Assembly (NCBI RefSeq): GCF_900447535.1 | Contig: NZ_UFXX01000001.1 | Span: 1 to 64,000 of the forward strand | DNA from: Dermacoccus nishinomiyaensis | Lineage (GTDB): Bacteria > Actinomycetota > Actinomycetes > Actinomycetales > Dermatophilaceae | Length of the DNA: 64,000 nt | Reading direction: 5' to 3' | Shown here: positions 9,107-17,728 of the stretch, in pieces | How the letters are laid out: each line of letters begins with the position of its first letter | Numbering within the stretch: the stretch's first letter is position 1 | Made by a program: the position numbers and the translations under genes | Notes under the pieces: model-generated | The model's database searches: none | Seen by the model: only the letters and a program-made list of their open reading frames with translations | What the model was told of the DNA's origin: nothing

Positions 9107-9955
9107 TCAGATCGCCTCGGGGAATGCTTCGCCGGACTTGTGGCGCAGGATCTTGATCTTCTTGCCCTGGCGCCACGCGTTCCATGCCTTGATGAACCAG
9201 GCGAGGACTTCGCGCTGCTCACCGGACAGGCGCGTCGATCCTTCGACGGACAGTCGGTTGCGCAGGACGAGGATCGGGTCGCCCGCGTCGAGGCCTGCTC
9301 CGGTGCGTAGGAGCTGGAAGAACAGGTCTGCGTCCTTGCGGCTTTTCTGCGAGAACATGTAGTGCGCGAGGCCGAGGGTTGAGGCGGCGCAGCGCACGCC
9401 GTGACCGTTGCGCACGTGCTCGGCCATGGCGGCGGAGTCCTTCACCTCGGGGTGCGCTTCGAGGTAGGCCTGCATTTCGCGTTTGGTGGGCGCGAAGCTG
9501 TTGTTGTGCAGGTTGCCGCGTTCGAGCATGACGGCGCGTCGCAGGATGCTGGCGGTCGTCTTTGCCTTGTAGCCTTCCCCGGACAGTTCGAGGACGTTCG
9601 CCATGGTGCGTTTGCGGCCGTCGTCCATGGTGTCCTGGGTGGAGTTGGGCAGGTTCCACACGATGCCGAGGTCGAGGCTGATGCCGGATTTGACGATCGC
9701 GGCGAGGCGGTGTTGTCCGTCGAGGAGTGTTCCGTCGGCGGCGAAGCGGATGTTGTCGCCGTTGTAGACGAACGTGCCGTTGCTCATGTCGCGGGCGAGT
9801 CGGTTGATGTGGCGCTCGCTCATGTTGCGGTTGTTGTTGTTGCGGTGGTCGAGGACGCTTTGCGCCCAGTCGGGTGTGGCGACGATGAAGCCTTGCTGGG
9901 GGCCGATGACTTTGGCGCGCTTCCAGGTGACGGGGTTCATGGCGTAGCTGGACAT
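9107..9955 (-). CDS. Copy A, ParB-like DGQHR-motif protein
   Basis: 282 residues, identical to 50531-51379. Confidence 0.75.
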   Translation of the reverse strand: MSSYAMNPVTWKRAKVIGPQQGFIVATPDWAQSVLDHRNNNNRNMSERHINRLARDMSNGTFVYNGDNIRFAADGTLLDGQHRLAAIVKSGISLDLGIVWNLPNSTQDTMDDGRKRTMANVLELSGEGYKAKTTASILRRAVMLERGNLHNNSFAPTKREMQAYLEAHPEVKDSAAMAEHVRNGHGVRCAASTLGLAHYMFSQKSRKDADLFFQLLRTGAGLDAGDPILVLRNRLSVEGSTRLSGEQREVLAWFIKAWNAWRQGKKIKILRHKSGEAFPEAI

Positions 9956-9969
9956 GGGTAGACTGCCTT

Positions 9970-10788
9970 TCAGATTTCAGGGATGGAATCGATGACCTGG
10001 TGGAGCAGGTCGCTTGCTCGGAGAAGGTCGCTGCGGTTCGCTGTGGCGACCTTTTCCGCGTTCTGGGGGAATCGGTCGTCTTGGGTGAGGCGTCCGAGTC
10101 GTTCGGTGACCTTTGTGAGGTCGTAGGTTGCGCGCCAGAATGCGTCGGGTAGGGGCGCGCGGCGCGGCGTCTGCGGTTCGGGGCGCGTGTACTGCTTGCC
10201 GTTGGGGCTGGAAGCCGAGTGGGCTGGGGGCGAGTCTGCGTCCGGCGTATCGAACCCGGCGTCCGCGAGCGCGGTGTCGAGGTCGGCCTGGTCGGTGACG
10301 TAGTCGGCGGCCTGGTCGGTGACGTAGTCGGCGGCTGGGGTGGGCCGTGTCGCGGGGCGCTCGCGTCCATCGGCGGAGAGGCGACTGTCCAACTTGGACA
10401 GTTCACCCATTTCCTCGAGCGTCGACCGCAGGTTGCCCACCGTCGTCGGGCTCGCGCCGACGCGTTCGGCGTGCTGCCGGTCGGAGAGCTGCGGGTCAGC
10501 CATCAGTGACTTCGCGATGACTTCGCGCTTCTGCTCGCGGTTGAGGTGGCGCCGGTCGAGGTTGAGGCTGCAGGCGAGGGTGCGCTTGCCCGTCTCGTCG
10601 AGGTCGCGTGCCGTGTTGCGAGGGCACGGCAGACCGAGGCGGTCGGCGATCTCCTTGCGGTGGTGCCCGTCGATGACCGAGCCGTTCTCGTCGACAACGA
10701 TCGGCACCTGAATGCCGTGCTCGCGGATCGACTTCTCGAGCGACGTGTATTCGTCGTCCGAGAGGCGGGGGAGGAACTGGTACAGCAT
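9970..10788 (-). CDS. Copy A, ParB-like nuclease-domain protein
   Basis: 272 residues, identical to 51394-52212. Confidence 0.8.
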   Translation of the reverse strand: MLYQFLPRLSDDEYTSLEKSIREHGIQVPIVVDENGSVIDGHHRKEIADRLGLPCPRNTARDLDETGKRTLACSLNLDRRHLNREQKREVIAKSLMADPQLSDRQHAERVGASPTTVGNLRSTLEEMGELSKLDSRLSADGRERPATRPTPAADYVTDQAADYVTDQADLDTALADAGFDTPDADSPPAHSASSPNGKQYTRPEPQTPRRAPLPDAFWRATYDLTKVTERLGRLTQDDRFPQNAEKVATANRSDLLRASDLLHQVIDSIPEI

Positions 10789-10816
10789 CAGGCGTCACCG
10801 CCCGGTGTTGCGTCGC

Positions 10817-10839
10817 GGGAGCCGCCCGAAGCGGCTCCC
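10817..10839. other. Copy A, 9-bp stem hairpin between divergent genes
   Basis: GGGAGCCGC/GCGGCTCCC with a 5-base loop, the same as 52241-52263. A CTTCAGG...CCTGAAG inverted repeat follows at 10850-10873. Confidence 0.5.
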
Positions 10840-10889
10840 GCTCCGCTACCTTCAGGAGTTCCACCACCTGAAGAAATGGAGGAGCCCTT

Positions 10890-11153
10890 ATGGCTCGCAT
10901 GCAGTTCCTTACCCCCGGCGGCCCCGTCGTCCTGAACTTCAAAACCGACGCGGAACTCGCCGACATGCTTGTCCAGACCAGGACGCAGTTCGCCGAAGAC
11001 GGGGAGGCGAACTTCGGATGGGCGAACGAAGGGGGGGATGGCGTGACCTACTTCTTGATCCCGAGCAGTACGGCGTTGATGTTCGAGTTCGACGGTGATG
11101 TCCCAGATGACCTTCGCGACCGCATTGAGAAGGCGCGCTCGGCAGCGAGGTAG
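10890..11153 (+). CDS. Copy A, 87-residue hypothetical protein
   Basis: Identical to 52314-52577. It is the only rightward gene between the early operon and cro. Confidence 0.75.
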   Translation: MARMQFLTPGGPVVLNFKTDAELADMLVQTRTQFAEDGEANFGWANEGGDGVTYFLIPSSTALMFEFDGDVPDDLRDRIEKARSAAR

Positions 11154-11164
11154 TAGTCGTCCGG

Positions 11165-11206
11165 TGACCGCCCGGTCCTGGCCGTCGCGCTGGGGCTGGG
11201 CGGTCA
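11165..11206. terminator. Copy A, bidirectional terminator
   Basis: TGACCGCCC/GGGCGGTCA stem between convergent genes, the same as 52589-52630. Confidence 0.5.
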
Positions 11207-11446
11207 TGCCGCTGCCATTTCGTCGAGACTCTTCGCATATGCGATAAAGGCAAACGCGTCTTTGAAGCCGAGGGCCTGCGCCATCGAGTCCATGTGGTCG
11301 GTGTCGAGGCGACGGCGGCCGGCGAGACGGTTGGAGAGGGTGGCCTGGCTGATGCCGAGCTTGGCTGCGAACTCTCCCTTGCTGAGTCCGATCTGTTCGA
11401 GGCGGACATTGACTGCCCGGGCAAACATCATCCGTGTTGTTTCCAT
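11204..11446 (-). CDS. Copy A, Cro-like HTH repressor
   Basis: 80 residues, identical to 52628-52870. The start at 11446 lies six bases from a TACTGT -10 element, so the message is probably leaderless. Confidence 0.75.
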   Translation of the reverse strand: METTRMMFARAVNVRLEQIGLSKGEFAAKLGISQATLSNRLAGRRRLDTDHMDSMAQALGFKDAFAFIAYAKSLDEMAAA

Positions 11447-11523
11447 GGCATGACAGTAACGCATATGCGATGACGGAGCAACGTGCGCGATAAAAAACGT
11501 CGTGATGGTGCTACTCTTATCGC
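11447..11523. promoter_or_regulatory. Copy A, divergent immunity promoters and operators
   Basis: Same sequence as 52871-52947. The palindrome CGCATATGCG is at 11460-11469 and the cI -10 TACTCT is at 11512-11517. Confidence 0.65.
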
Positions 11524-11919
11524 ATGGTGAAAAACGAGCAGATGCGCGCGCAGGGCCAGTTCTCCAGGCAGATCAGCCGCTTCATCGCGGGGATGCTGCG
11601 GGAGCGCGACGTGAAGCAGCGCGAAGTGGCCGAGCGGCTGGAGCGCACTCAGGCGTACGTGTCCGAGCGCGTCAACGGTAAGCGTTCATGGACGCTTGAC
11701 GAGCTGGACAGCATCTCAAGCCTCCTGGGCTTCACGTCCGGCCTGAGCATGCTGGAGGAGGTGGCGGAGCGCGCACGCCTCACGCGGCAGCGCACCGACG
11801 AGCTCGCCGCTCGCCGCGACAAGGCGGGGTTGTCGGTGCCGCCTCGTAACCTCAGGGCCGTTGCCGACTCGAACGTCGGCGCAGACGAAGAGGTCGAGGG
11901 ACGCCAGGAGGAACCGTGA
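11524..11919 (+). CDS. Copy A, CI-like phage repressor
   Basis: 131 residues, identical to 52948-53343. It overlaps the following metalloprotease gene by GTGA. Confidence 0.8.
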   Translation: MVKNEQMRAQGQFSRQISRFIAGMLRERDVKQREVAERLERTQAYVSERVNGKRSWTLDELDSISSLLGFTSGLSMLEEVAERARLTRQRTDELAARRDKAGLSVPPRNLRAVADSNVGADEEVEGRQEEP

Positions 11920-12293
11920 TCGAGATCGCCGAGTTGGTGCTGCTTGCCGAGGCGATGGGGGTACACGTCGAGTGGGGGCGCGACCTGCCGGTGCCGGCCG
12001 AGTATGACCACGCGCGGCGCGTCATCCGCATGGCCGACGGGCGCGGCGACTGTGTCACGCGATGCAGCCTCGCGCACGAGCTCGGGCACGCCGCGCTCCA
12101 CCATGAGCCGGACGATGACTACCTGGCGCAGGAGCGCAGCGCGAACATGTACGCGGCGAAGCTACTGATCAGCGAGGACGCCTACCGTCGCGCCGAGCGC
12201 ATCGTCGGTCACGACCCGCGCGCCTTGGCGAAGGAACTCGACGTCACGCTCGTCATGGTCGTCGCGTGGAGGATGTGCCACAAGGCCGCATGA
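11916..12293 (+). CDS. Copy A, ImmA/IrrE-type metallopeptidase
   Basis: 125 residues with an HELGH motif, identical to 53340-53717. Confidence 0.85.
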   Translation: MIEIAELVLLAEAMGVHVEWGRDLPVPAEYDHARRVIRMADGRGDCVTRCSLAHELGHAALHHEPDDDYLAQERSANMYAAKLLISEDAYRRAERIVGHDPRALAKELDVTLVMVVAWRMCHKAA

Positions 12294-12321
12294 CGTTGCG
12301 ATAGGGACATGGAGACACGAA

Positions 12322-12350
12322 AGCGCCCCCACCGAGATGGCGGGGGCGCT
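12322..12350. terminator. Copy A, bidirectional terminator
   Basis: AGCGCCCCC/GGGGGCGCT stem between the convergent metallopeptidase and lipoprotein genes. Confidence 0.7.
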
Positions 12351-12362
12351 GATGATTGGCGG

Positions 12363-13070
12363 TTACTTGCAGGCCGACGTCTGTGAAGCGCCGTACGCAG
12401 CCTGGGCGGGCGTGAACTTCTCGCCATAGGCCGACGAGAGCTGATCGGTCAGCCCGGCGCACGAGAAGGCCTGCGTCTTGAGATAGCTCTGGGCGGACTT
12501 AACGGCCTGCTCGTTCCAGTCAACGTCCGTCAGCGAGTTGACGGCCTGGGTGGCGACCGACAGTGGGTACTTCTCGCCGTAGGGTGACGAGAGTTGATCG
12601 ATCAACCCCTGCTTGGAGAACGCCGAGTAGGCGAGGTAGCTGCGCGCGGACGATATCGCGGAGTCGACTTGTCCGCCGGCCGCTGGCGTTTCGGCGGTTG
12701 TGGCTGGGGTATCGGCGGGGGATTCGCTTGTGGCTTCGTCGGTGGGGCCGTCGCTTGTCGTCGTGTCCGCCGCTTCGGTTCCTGGCGTGTCGGCGGTGTC
12801 GCTGGTCGGGTAGTCGCTCGTGCTCGCGGCTTCGGTGGCGTCGCTCGTTGCGGTTTGCGTTTCCGCCGAATCGTCCGTCTCGGTGGTTGCGGTGGTGTCG
12901 TCCGCAGCATCGGTCGGTGTGTTCGTTGCGCTCGATGGCGTATCACTCGGGGATGCGGCGCCTGACGGTGTCGCGCTGACGGTGACGGTCTTGGTCGCGT
13001 CACTCGATCCGCTCGAGCAGGCGGTGAGGGCGAACAGGGGCAGGGCTGCGAGCGCGGCGAGCTTCTTCAT
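12363..13070 (-). CDS. Copy A, Ltp-family superinfection-exclusion lipoprotein
   Basis: 235 residues, identical to 53787-54494. Confidence 0.8.
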   Translation of the reverse strand: MKKLAALAALPLFALTACSSGSSDATKTVTVSATPSGAASPSDTPSSATNTPTDAADDTTATTETDDSAETQTATSDATEAASTSDYPTSDTADTPGTEAADTTTSDGPTDEATSESPADTPATTAETPAAGGQVDSAISSARSYLAYSAFSKQGLIDQLSSPYGEKYPLSVATQAVNSLTDVDWNEQAVKSAQSYLKTQAFSCAGLTDQLSSAYGEKFTPAQAAYGASQTSACK

Positions 13071-13105
13071 GTGCTCAGGGTAGGGCCTCCGCGAGCCCCG
13101 GAAAG

Positions 13106-13141
13106 CGAAAACCCCCGGCCAAGTTGGCTCGGGGGTTTTCG
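13106..13141 (-). terminator. Copy A, intrinsic terminator
   Basis: 12-bp stem CGAAAACCCCCG/CGGGGGTTTTCG after the leftward two-gene operon, the same as 54530-54565. Confidence 0.7.
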
Positions 13142-13149
13142 TGTGGCTG

Positions 13150-13581
13150 TCACGCCATCGACATCGCGTACTCGCGTACGCCTACGCGGCGTCGCATGTG
13201 GGCTGGGATGGCGCGCTGGGCGCGAACTGACATCTCCAGCGCCTCGAAGACCATTCCGATCGGGCTGTCGTCGTGGATCTCCGAGCCGCGCACCTGCACG
13301 GGGCGGTCGATGCCGTCGTAAGAGGACAGCATGGACTCCAGTTCGTCCCCCTTGCGCATGAGGATGACAGTGTGGATCTGACCCAGCATGTAGTAGTGGT
13401 GGAGGATCTCGCGAACTTCGCGTGCCGGGGTTTCGTACTCGACGGCGATGATGGGGTCGCCTGCGTCCATGCGCTCTTCGACGAAGTCCGTCAGGGCTGG
13501 CGATCCGAAGGCGAGGGCGTCGGCGACGGCGCGGGCTGTCGCGCGGCGTTCTTCGGTCAGAGTTGTTCGTTCAGTAGCCAC
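13150..13581 (-). CDS. Copy A, orphan operon second protein
   Basis: 143 residues with a GTG start, identical to 54574-55005. Confidence 0.7.
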   Translation of the reverse strand: MATERTTLTEERRATARAVADALAFGSPALTDFVEERMDAGDPIIAVEYETPAREVREILHHYYMLGQIHTVILMRKGDELESMLSSYDGIDRPVQVRGSEIHDDSPIGMVFEALEMSVRAQRAIPAHMRRRVGVREYAMSMA

Positions 13582-14005
13582 GTTCCCACCTCTCTTGGTG
13601 CCAATCCCATTTGTCGAGCATGTGCTCTTGGGAGACCTTGAGTTCTTCTTGCATCGTAGTCCACGCCGTCGACTGCTCAAGCTCTTTGATGTTGACGTAG
13701 CACTGCGGGTTGCCGTTCTTGAAGAACTGGTGTTCGTGGATGTGATGGTGACAGCAATCGATCCGGGCGATGTCCTTCACCTTGGCGCCAGTGTCGTCGC
13801 CTTCGCAGTGCTGGTTGATGGCGTAGTCCACCAGTCGGCCGTTGTAGCGCCAGATACGGATGGTGATCTCCCAGCCCAGGCCGTAGTTGACCTTCCTGTC
13901 CTGGCCAGGGTCGGCAGTCGGGGGGCGTCGGTATGGCTTCGGTTCTGGGGTCCCGTCCATCTTGACGAGGCCCCGGTTGCGGCCTGACTTCCCTGGCTTC
14001 TGCAC
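13571..14005 (-). CDS. Copy A, orphan operon first protein
   Basis: 144 residues with a GTG start at 14005, identical to 54995-55429. A TAGAGT -10 lies six bases upstream. Confidence 0.65.
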   Translation of the reverse strand: MQKPGKSGRNRGLVKMDGTPEPKPYRRPPTADPGQDRKVNYGLGWEITIRIWRYNGRLVDYAINQHCEGDDTGAKVKDIARIDCCHHHIHEHQFFKNGNPQCYVNIKELEQSTAWTTMQEELKVSQEHMLDKWDWHQERWERGY

Positions 14006-14071
14006 CAAACCACTCTACGTCCCTGCAGTACGATTCTCTGCATAACGCCGCATAGCGTTCCGCGTAAAGAC

Positions 14072-14320
14072 CAACAGATAGACAACAGCGGTACGCTACA
14101 GGCGTAGTTGGTGAGGCGAATTCCGTTGTCTCGCAACGTAAGGGGCGGTAGCTCAGCTGGTCAGAGCAGGGGACTCATAATCCTCTCGAACGATCTTTGG
14201 TCAGCCGAAGCGAGTCTCGAAAAGCGTTGCACTGCAACGGAATACGTCTCACCCTGCCGGGTTGTCGGTGGCGCACGCTAGCGTCTGACAGCGTGCGATA
14301 GACAACAGATAGACAACAGC
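14072..14320. other. attP: phage attachment site with arm-type repeats
   Basis: Core: 42 bases (14142-14183) equal the 5' half of tRNA-Met through the anticodon loop. Around it, an inverted pair of ATTCCGTTG-N4-GCAACG sites lies at 14120-14138 and 14226-14244; their midpoint is 14182, at the core's right edge. Outside these, an identical 18-bp direct repeat (CAACAGATAGACAACAGC) lies at 14072-14089 and 14303-14320, with a partial third unit at 14297-14308. No gene is seen in 14009-14325. These are the expected core-type and arm-type integrase contacts of a tyrosine-recombinase attP. The truncated tRNA here lacks its 3' half and is not functional. Confidence 0.85.
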
Positions 14321-14325
14321 ACGGG

Positions 14326-15477
14326 GTGAAAATGACGGACGACGACCACCGCACGCGGCCACGCAGACGCCGCGGCGAAGGAACCTACTGGACTCGGCCC
14401 AACGGCGTCGAGGTCTTCACGATGAAGCTCGACGGTGGCGGCACCCGATCCGTCAGCGCGCCAACTCACAAGGAGCTGCTGAAGAAGGTCGAGAAGCTCA
14501 AGTCCGAAGTCGCACGAGGTGTCGGCGCCGGCGGAGCTACCAAGCTGTCGGTGTGGGGCCGGTACTGGCTCGACGAGATCTGCACGACCAGGGTGAAGCC
14601 GACGACACTGCAGTCGCACCGCTCGAAGATGGAGCAGCACATCATCCCGGCGCTCGGGCAACGCCGGCTTCGTGACATCAAGCCCGAGCACGTGCGCGCC
14701 TTCTACGCGGACCTCGCTGAGCGCGAGTACTCGACAGCGACGATCCGCCAGGTTCACGTCATCCTGTCGCGCTGCCTGAAGGTCGCCACGATGGAGGGCA
14801 AAATCGAGCGGAATCCGTGCGACAACGTTGAGCCGCCGAAGACGACCGGGCCGCCCGAGATTCGGCGGCTCAGCGTGGCCGAATGCGCGACCGTCCTCGC
14901 ATGGCTGCGCAAGAACCGCGAACCGAAGGAGGTTGCTCGCTGGTCGGTGGCGTTGCTCGGTGGGCTGCGTCAGGGCGAGGCGCTCGGCTTGGACTGGGAG
15001 CACGTCGACTGGGCGGCGCGCGCCATCCACGTGCGTCAGGCTCAGGCGTACGTCGGCGGCGAGTACATCCTGCAGACTCCGAAGACGGCGCGGTCGGTGC
15101 GCAGCGTGCCGATGATGAACGACCTGTATGCCGACCTGCACGCTTACTGGGTGGAGGCTGGTAGCCCGCGAACGGGCCTAGTGTTCGGCCCCGCCAACAC
15201 CGGAGTCGACTCGCGGAAGTGGAAGAACCATCAGCGCCTCGCACGGATCGCTGAGCCCGTGTCGGTGCACTCGTGCCGCAAGACGACAGGCAGCATGCTC
15301 TCCGACGCTGGCGTGCCGTCACGCATCATCGCGGACATTCTGGGGCAGGAGAACCCGGAGGTCACCGACGCGCATTACATTCGGACGGAGTTGGACATCC
15401 GCCGGAAGGGCATCGACAAGGTCGGGAAGCTGCTGACGAAGGCGACGAAGCAGCTCGAGAAGAAGGACGCGCCCTGA
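14326..15477 (+). CDS. int: Tyrosine recombinase integrase
   Basis: 383 residues, usual for phage integrases. It catalyses site-specific recombination between attP and the tRNA-Met attB. The N-terminus has a basic stretch and an AP2-like arm-binding region, followed by a core-binding SAM-like domain (about 74-170) and the catalytic domain (about 180-370). Visible catalytic residues are R215 (GLRQGE), K253, H315-x-x-R318 and nucleophile Y351. The residue that is usually His or Trp before the tyrosine is Gln here (Q341). The gene starts six bases after an arm-type repeat, so integrase binding at attP may repress its own expression. It overlaps the next gene by one base. Confidence 0.95.
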   Translation: MKMTDDDHRTRPRRRRGEGTYWTRPNGVEVFTMKLDGGGTRSVSAPTHKELLKKVEKLKSEVARGVGAGGATKLSVWGRYWLDEICTTRVKPTTLQSHRSKMEQHIIPALGQRRLRDIKPEHVRAFYADLAEREYSTATIRQVHVILSRCLKVATMEGKIERNPCDNVEPPKTTGPPEIRRLSVAECATVLAWLRKNREPKEVARWSVALLGGLRQGEALGLDWEHVDWAARAIHVRQAQAYVGGEYILQTPKTARSVRSVPMMNDLYADLHAYWVEAGSPRTGLVFGPANTGVDSRKWKNHQRLARIAEPVSVHSCRKTTGSMLSDAGVPSRIIADILGQENPEVTDAHYIRTELDIRRKGIDKVGKLLTKATKQLEKKDAP

Positions 15478-15704
15478 TGGACATCGACTCCCACCCCACG
15501 CCGACGCCGCCCGCTGAGGGCGAGGTCTCGCAGGACGTCGAGGTCGTGACGGCGGCTGATCTGCGCGCGGGCGACCGTGTCGTCATGGATGGTGACGTCG
15601 TCGTGGTCGAGTCGGTGATGCGCTCGGGCGATCGCGTGTACGTGCGCGCGGATGGCGTGCCGGTGTCGGCGCTCGCTGGCGTGAGAGTGGAGCGGGTGCT
15701 GTAG
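15477..15704 (+). CDS. Small hypothetical protein coupled to integrase
   Basis: 75 residues. The ATG shares a base with the integrase stop (TGATG), so translation is probably coupled. An acidic, Pro-rich N-terminus precedes a compact beta-rich part (about 25-75) with alternating Val and Asp/Arg, which could form a small barrel. It might be a directionality factor, because no classical excisionase lies beside int, but no excisionase motif is visible. Function unknown. Confidence 0.7.
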   Translation: MDIDSHPTPTPPAEGEVSQDVEVVTAADLRAGDRVVMDGDVVVVESVMRSGDRVYVRADGVPVSALAGVRVERVL

Positions 15705-15713
15705 ACGCACGAA

Positions 15714-15750
15714 AAGCGCCCCCCACCTCGCGATGAGGTGGGGGGCGCTT
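15714..15750. terminator. Strong bidirectional terminator
   Basis: A perfect 16-bp stem AAGCGCCCCCCACCTC/GAGGTGGGGGGCGCTT with a 5-base loop, between the rightward int operon and the leftward lysis genes. Confidence 0.85.
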
Positions 15751-15820
15751 CGTTGCACCTGGCGGATGCCGGGGTGCTCTACTTTGCACGGTAGGGCTAC
15801 AGCGTACCAGCAGCGTCGGG

Positions 15821-15875
15821 CTCTCACTCTCACTCAGAGTTGCACCAGAGTGCGACTGAAGTGTGAGAGTGAGAG
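15821..15875 (-). terminator. Inverted repeat at end of late operon
   Basis: 13-bp perfect arms CTCTCACTCTCAC and GTGAGAGTGAGAG separated by 29 bases, abutting the stop of the holin gene. The loop holds a small GCAC/GTGC pairing. It is probably the late-operon terminator or a 3' end stabiliser, but the simple CT/GA composition is unusual. Confidence 0.55.
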
Positions 15876-16217
15876 TCAGCGTGCAGCGTCGGCTTTGGTA
15901 TCGCTCGCCGTCTGGTCGGGGGGGATGACCTGCAGGTGGTCGCCCGCGTCGTCGGGGATGCCGTTGCCGTTGTCGGCGTGACGGCCACCGCGTGCATGCT
16001 CGTCCTCGCTGTCGCGCAGGATTCGCCCGTACTCGACGAGCTTGTCCGGGGTGAGGTACGCGGCGATGACGCCAGCGAGCCAGGGGATACCCGCGATCAC
16101 CGCGTCGGGCACGCTGACGCCGGACGCGGTGATCGCCCACATGATCAGGGCCGTAATGAAACCGACCGCACCGCCGGCCGCTACCTTCGTGGTCGGCATC
16201 TTGTCCGTGCTCGTCAC
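15876..16217 (-). CDS. Putative holin
   Basis: 113 residues with a GTG start behind a strong AAGGAGG ribosome site. Two hydrophobic segments (about 12-33 and 36-56) joined by a short turn, then a long charged C-terminal tail: class II holin architecture. It is the last late gene, directly after the endolysins, where a holin is expected. Holins form inner-membrane lesions that release endolysin to the wall. The family is inferred from topology and position only. Confidence 0.7.
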   Translation of the reverse strand: MTSTDKMPTTKVAAGGAVGFITALIMWAITASGVSVPDAVIAGIPWLAGVIAAYLTPDKLVEYGRILRDSEDEHARGGRHADNGNGIPDDAGDHLQVIPPDQTASDTKADAAR

Positions 16218-16858
16218 AGCTCGCCTCCTTCGATGGCGACGCCGAGCTTGAAGTACGTCTCGCCGCCAGGGATGCCGTCAACGACTGCACCGACCTTCGC
16301 CTGCACCTTGCTCCACGTCTCGCGGCCCGCGATGCCGTCGACCTTCGCGCCGACGAGCTTCTGCAGCGCGGAGATGGTGAGCTTGCCGGGGATGCCGTCG
16401 ACGACGAGGCCGTGTGCCTTCTGGAACGCGCGCACGGGCCATGCGGGCAGGGTAGGCCGCGCTGCCTTCGGGGTGCGGAACACGCCGCGCTTGTCGCCGA
16501 CGTTCGACCAGGGGCCGTCGTCGATGTGCAAATGCATGTTCGCGCCGGAGTGGTTCTCGACGTAGCCATAGATGCCGCACGTCACGGACAGGCCGTGGCC
16601 CCATGCGATGTGCTGGCCGACCTTCTCGAACCATGCGCGCTCGTCTTCGCTGTTCGGACCGCGGGGGTCGCGGTTGACGTCGCACGCGCACGCGCGACCG
16701 CCGTAGCCGGTCGCGGCGTGTCGCGAACCGTTGATGTGGAACGACGGGTTCGCCTTCGGATACTCGAGCGCGTAGCAGCCGAGCGCCTTGAGATCGTTGA
16801 CGGCAGCGAGGAGGTGGGCGGCTGCGAGCTTGGAGTCAGCCCATGCGGAATCGACCAT
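16214..16858 (-). CDS. Second endolysin: M15-like peptidase with peptidoglycan-binding repeats
   Basis: 214 residues. The N-terminal half has H47, D60 and HLH (109-111), fitting the zinc-binding pattern of M15-type D-Ala-D-Ala or L-Ala-D-Glu peptidases. The C-terminal half (about 140-210) has three VDGIxG units typical of peptidoglycan-binding modules. The ATG shares a base with the stop of the amidase gene and the stop overlaps the holin start, so the lysis cassette is translationally coupled. The exact bond cleaved cannot be told from sequence. Confidence 0.75.
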   Translation of the reverse strand: MVDSAWADSKLAAAHLLAAVNDLKALGCYALEYPKANPSFHINGSRHAATGYGGRACACDVNRDPRGPNSEDERAWFEKVGQHIAWGHGLSVTCGIYGYVENHSGANMHLHIDDGPWSNVGDKRGVFRTPKAARPTLPAWPVRAFQKAHGLVVDGIPGKLTISALQKLVGAKVDGIAGRETWSKVQAKVGAVVDGIPGGETYFKLGVAIEGGEL

Positions 16859-17661
16859 CAGACGTTCATCGCCTTCCACGTGAGGGGGCCGACCAGGCCA
16901 TCAGCCGTGAGCTTGTGAGCGGCCTGCCATGCGGCGACCTTCGCCTTCGTGGCTGGGCCGTAGATGCCATCCGCGCTGGCGCCGACGGCCTTCTGGATGC
17001 GCGCTACGACGCCCTTGTCGGCGACGCGCACGCCGGAGTGCGAGCGCACCGTGCCGTCGTTGGGGCCGTACCAGTGGCCGGGGGGCAGCGGGAACGTGTT
17101 GCTCGGGGCAACGGCCGCGGCCTGGCCGAGGTAGCCGCGCACCTTCGCGATGTAGGTGTCCCACGGGAACGACGGGCCGGGGTCGGTGTGCCCGCCTCGG
17201 GGGCCATAGGCGTTCGTCGCGTCGACGTGGCCGATGATGCCGCGAGCGCCCGCAGCGAGCTGGCTGGGCGTCAGGTGCACGGCGGGGATGGCGTATCGGC
17301 GGCACAGGTCGGCGGTCAGGCGCGCGGACAGCTCGAGCATGGCGCGGGAGTAGTCGTCGCCCCACTGGCCGGGGTTCTGTGCGGCGTAACCGGCGTGTTC
17401 GATCTGGAGGCCGTCGGCGTTCGCGCCGGGGGTTGCCCACGCGGTGTTCGCTTCGTCGACGCAGCGCACGATCGAGTCGCTGTCGACGACGTAGTGCGCG
17501 CTCGAGCGGGCGGCCGCGGTTGCGAACCAGTTGCGCGCGACGTCCTCGGCGATCGTGCCGCGCTCGGGTGCTTCGACGGTGTGGATGACGACGACACGCA
17601 CGTTGCGGGCGCGGCCTCGCGTGAAGTTCGGGGACGGGATCGTCGTGATGGGCAGGGACAT
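16858..17661 (-). CDS. Endolysin: N-acetylmuramoyl-L-alanine amidase
   Basis: 267 residues. The N-terminal amidase_2/PGRP-like domain (about 15-185) carries candidate zinc ligands H27 (VVIHTVE), the His of IIGHVDA and the GGHTDPG motif. A peptidoglycan-binding domain (about 220-265) contains ADGIYG and TADGLVG motifs. It is expected to cut the amide bond between muramic acid and the stem peptide at lysis. An AAGGAGA ribosome site precedes the ATG. Confidence 0.88.
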   Translation of the reverse strand: MSLPITTIPSPNFTRGRARNVRVVVIHTVEAPERGTIAEDVARNWFATAAARSSAHYVVDSDSIVRCVDEANTAWATPGANADGLQIEHAGYAAQNPGQWGDDYSRAMLELSARLTADLCRRYAIPAVHLTPSQLAAGARGIIGHVDATNAYGPRGGHTDPGPSFPWDTYIAKVRGYLGQAAAVAPSNTFPLPPGHWYGPNDGTVRSHSGVRVADKGVVARIQKAVGASADGIYGPATKAKVAAWQAAHKLTADGLVGPLTWKAMNV

Positions 17662-17687
17662 CGCTTCTCCTTGCGCGGGGCATGCGA

Positions 17688-17714
17688 ACGCCCCGGCCAG
17701 GTGGCGCGGGGCGT
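17688..17714 (-). terminator. Hairpin upstream of the lysis cassette
   Basis: ACGCCCC...GGGGCGT stem with an inner GCC/GGC pairing, in the 67-base gap before the amidase gene. It may be a partial terminator or processing site setting lysis gene levels. Confidence 0.5.
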
Positions 17715-17728
17715 GGATGGTGTGGGGG

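Larger units (their letters stand above)
1..14183. mobile_element. Prophage copy A (right-hand third only)
   Basis: This segment repeats 41431-55607 at a constant offset of 41424 bases (41423 between about 3739 and 6405). It starts inside a gene at base 1 and ends at the attP core at 14183. Differences from copy B are a cluster of about eight small indel sites in the first 540 bases, one extra G at 3736-3739 and one missing C at 6405-6407. It is either the distal end of a first tandem prophage or an assembly overlap from circular phage DNA. The gene notes below are brief where copy B is identical. Confidence 0.9.

Noticed and set aside
10271-10336. CRISPR-like short repeat
   Set aside because: It is a two-unit in-frame duplication (AADYVTDQ) inside the ParB-like gene, not an array. 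No CRISPR array was seen in the window.
14142-14216. A second tRNA-Met gene at the copy boundary
   Set aside because: Only the 5' half to the anticodon loop is present; no T arm or acceptor 3' strand follows.
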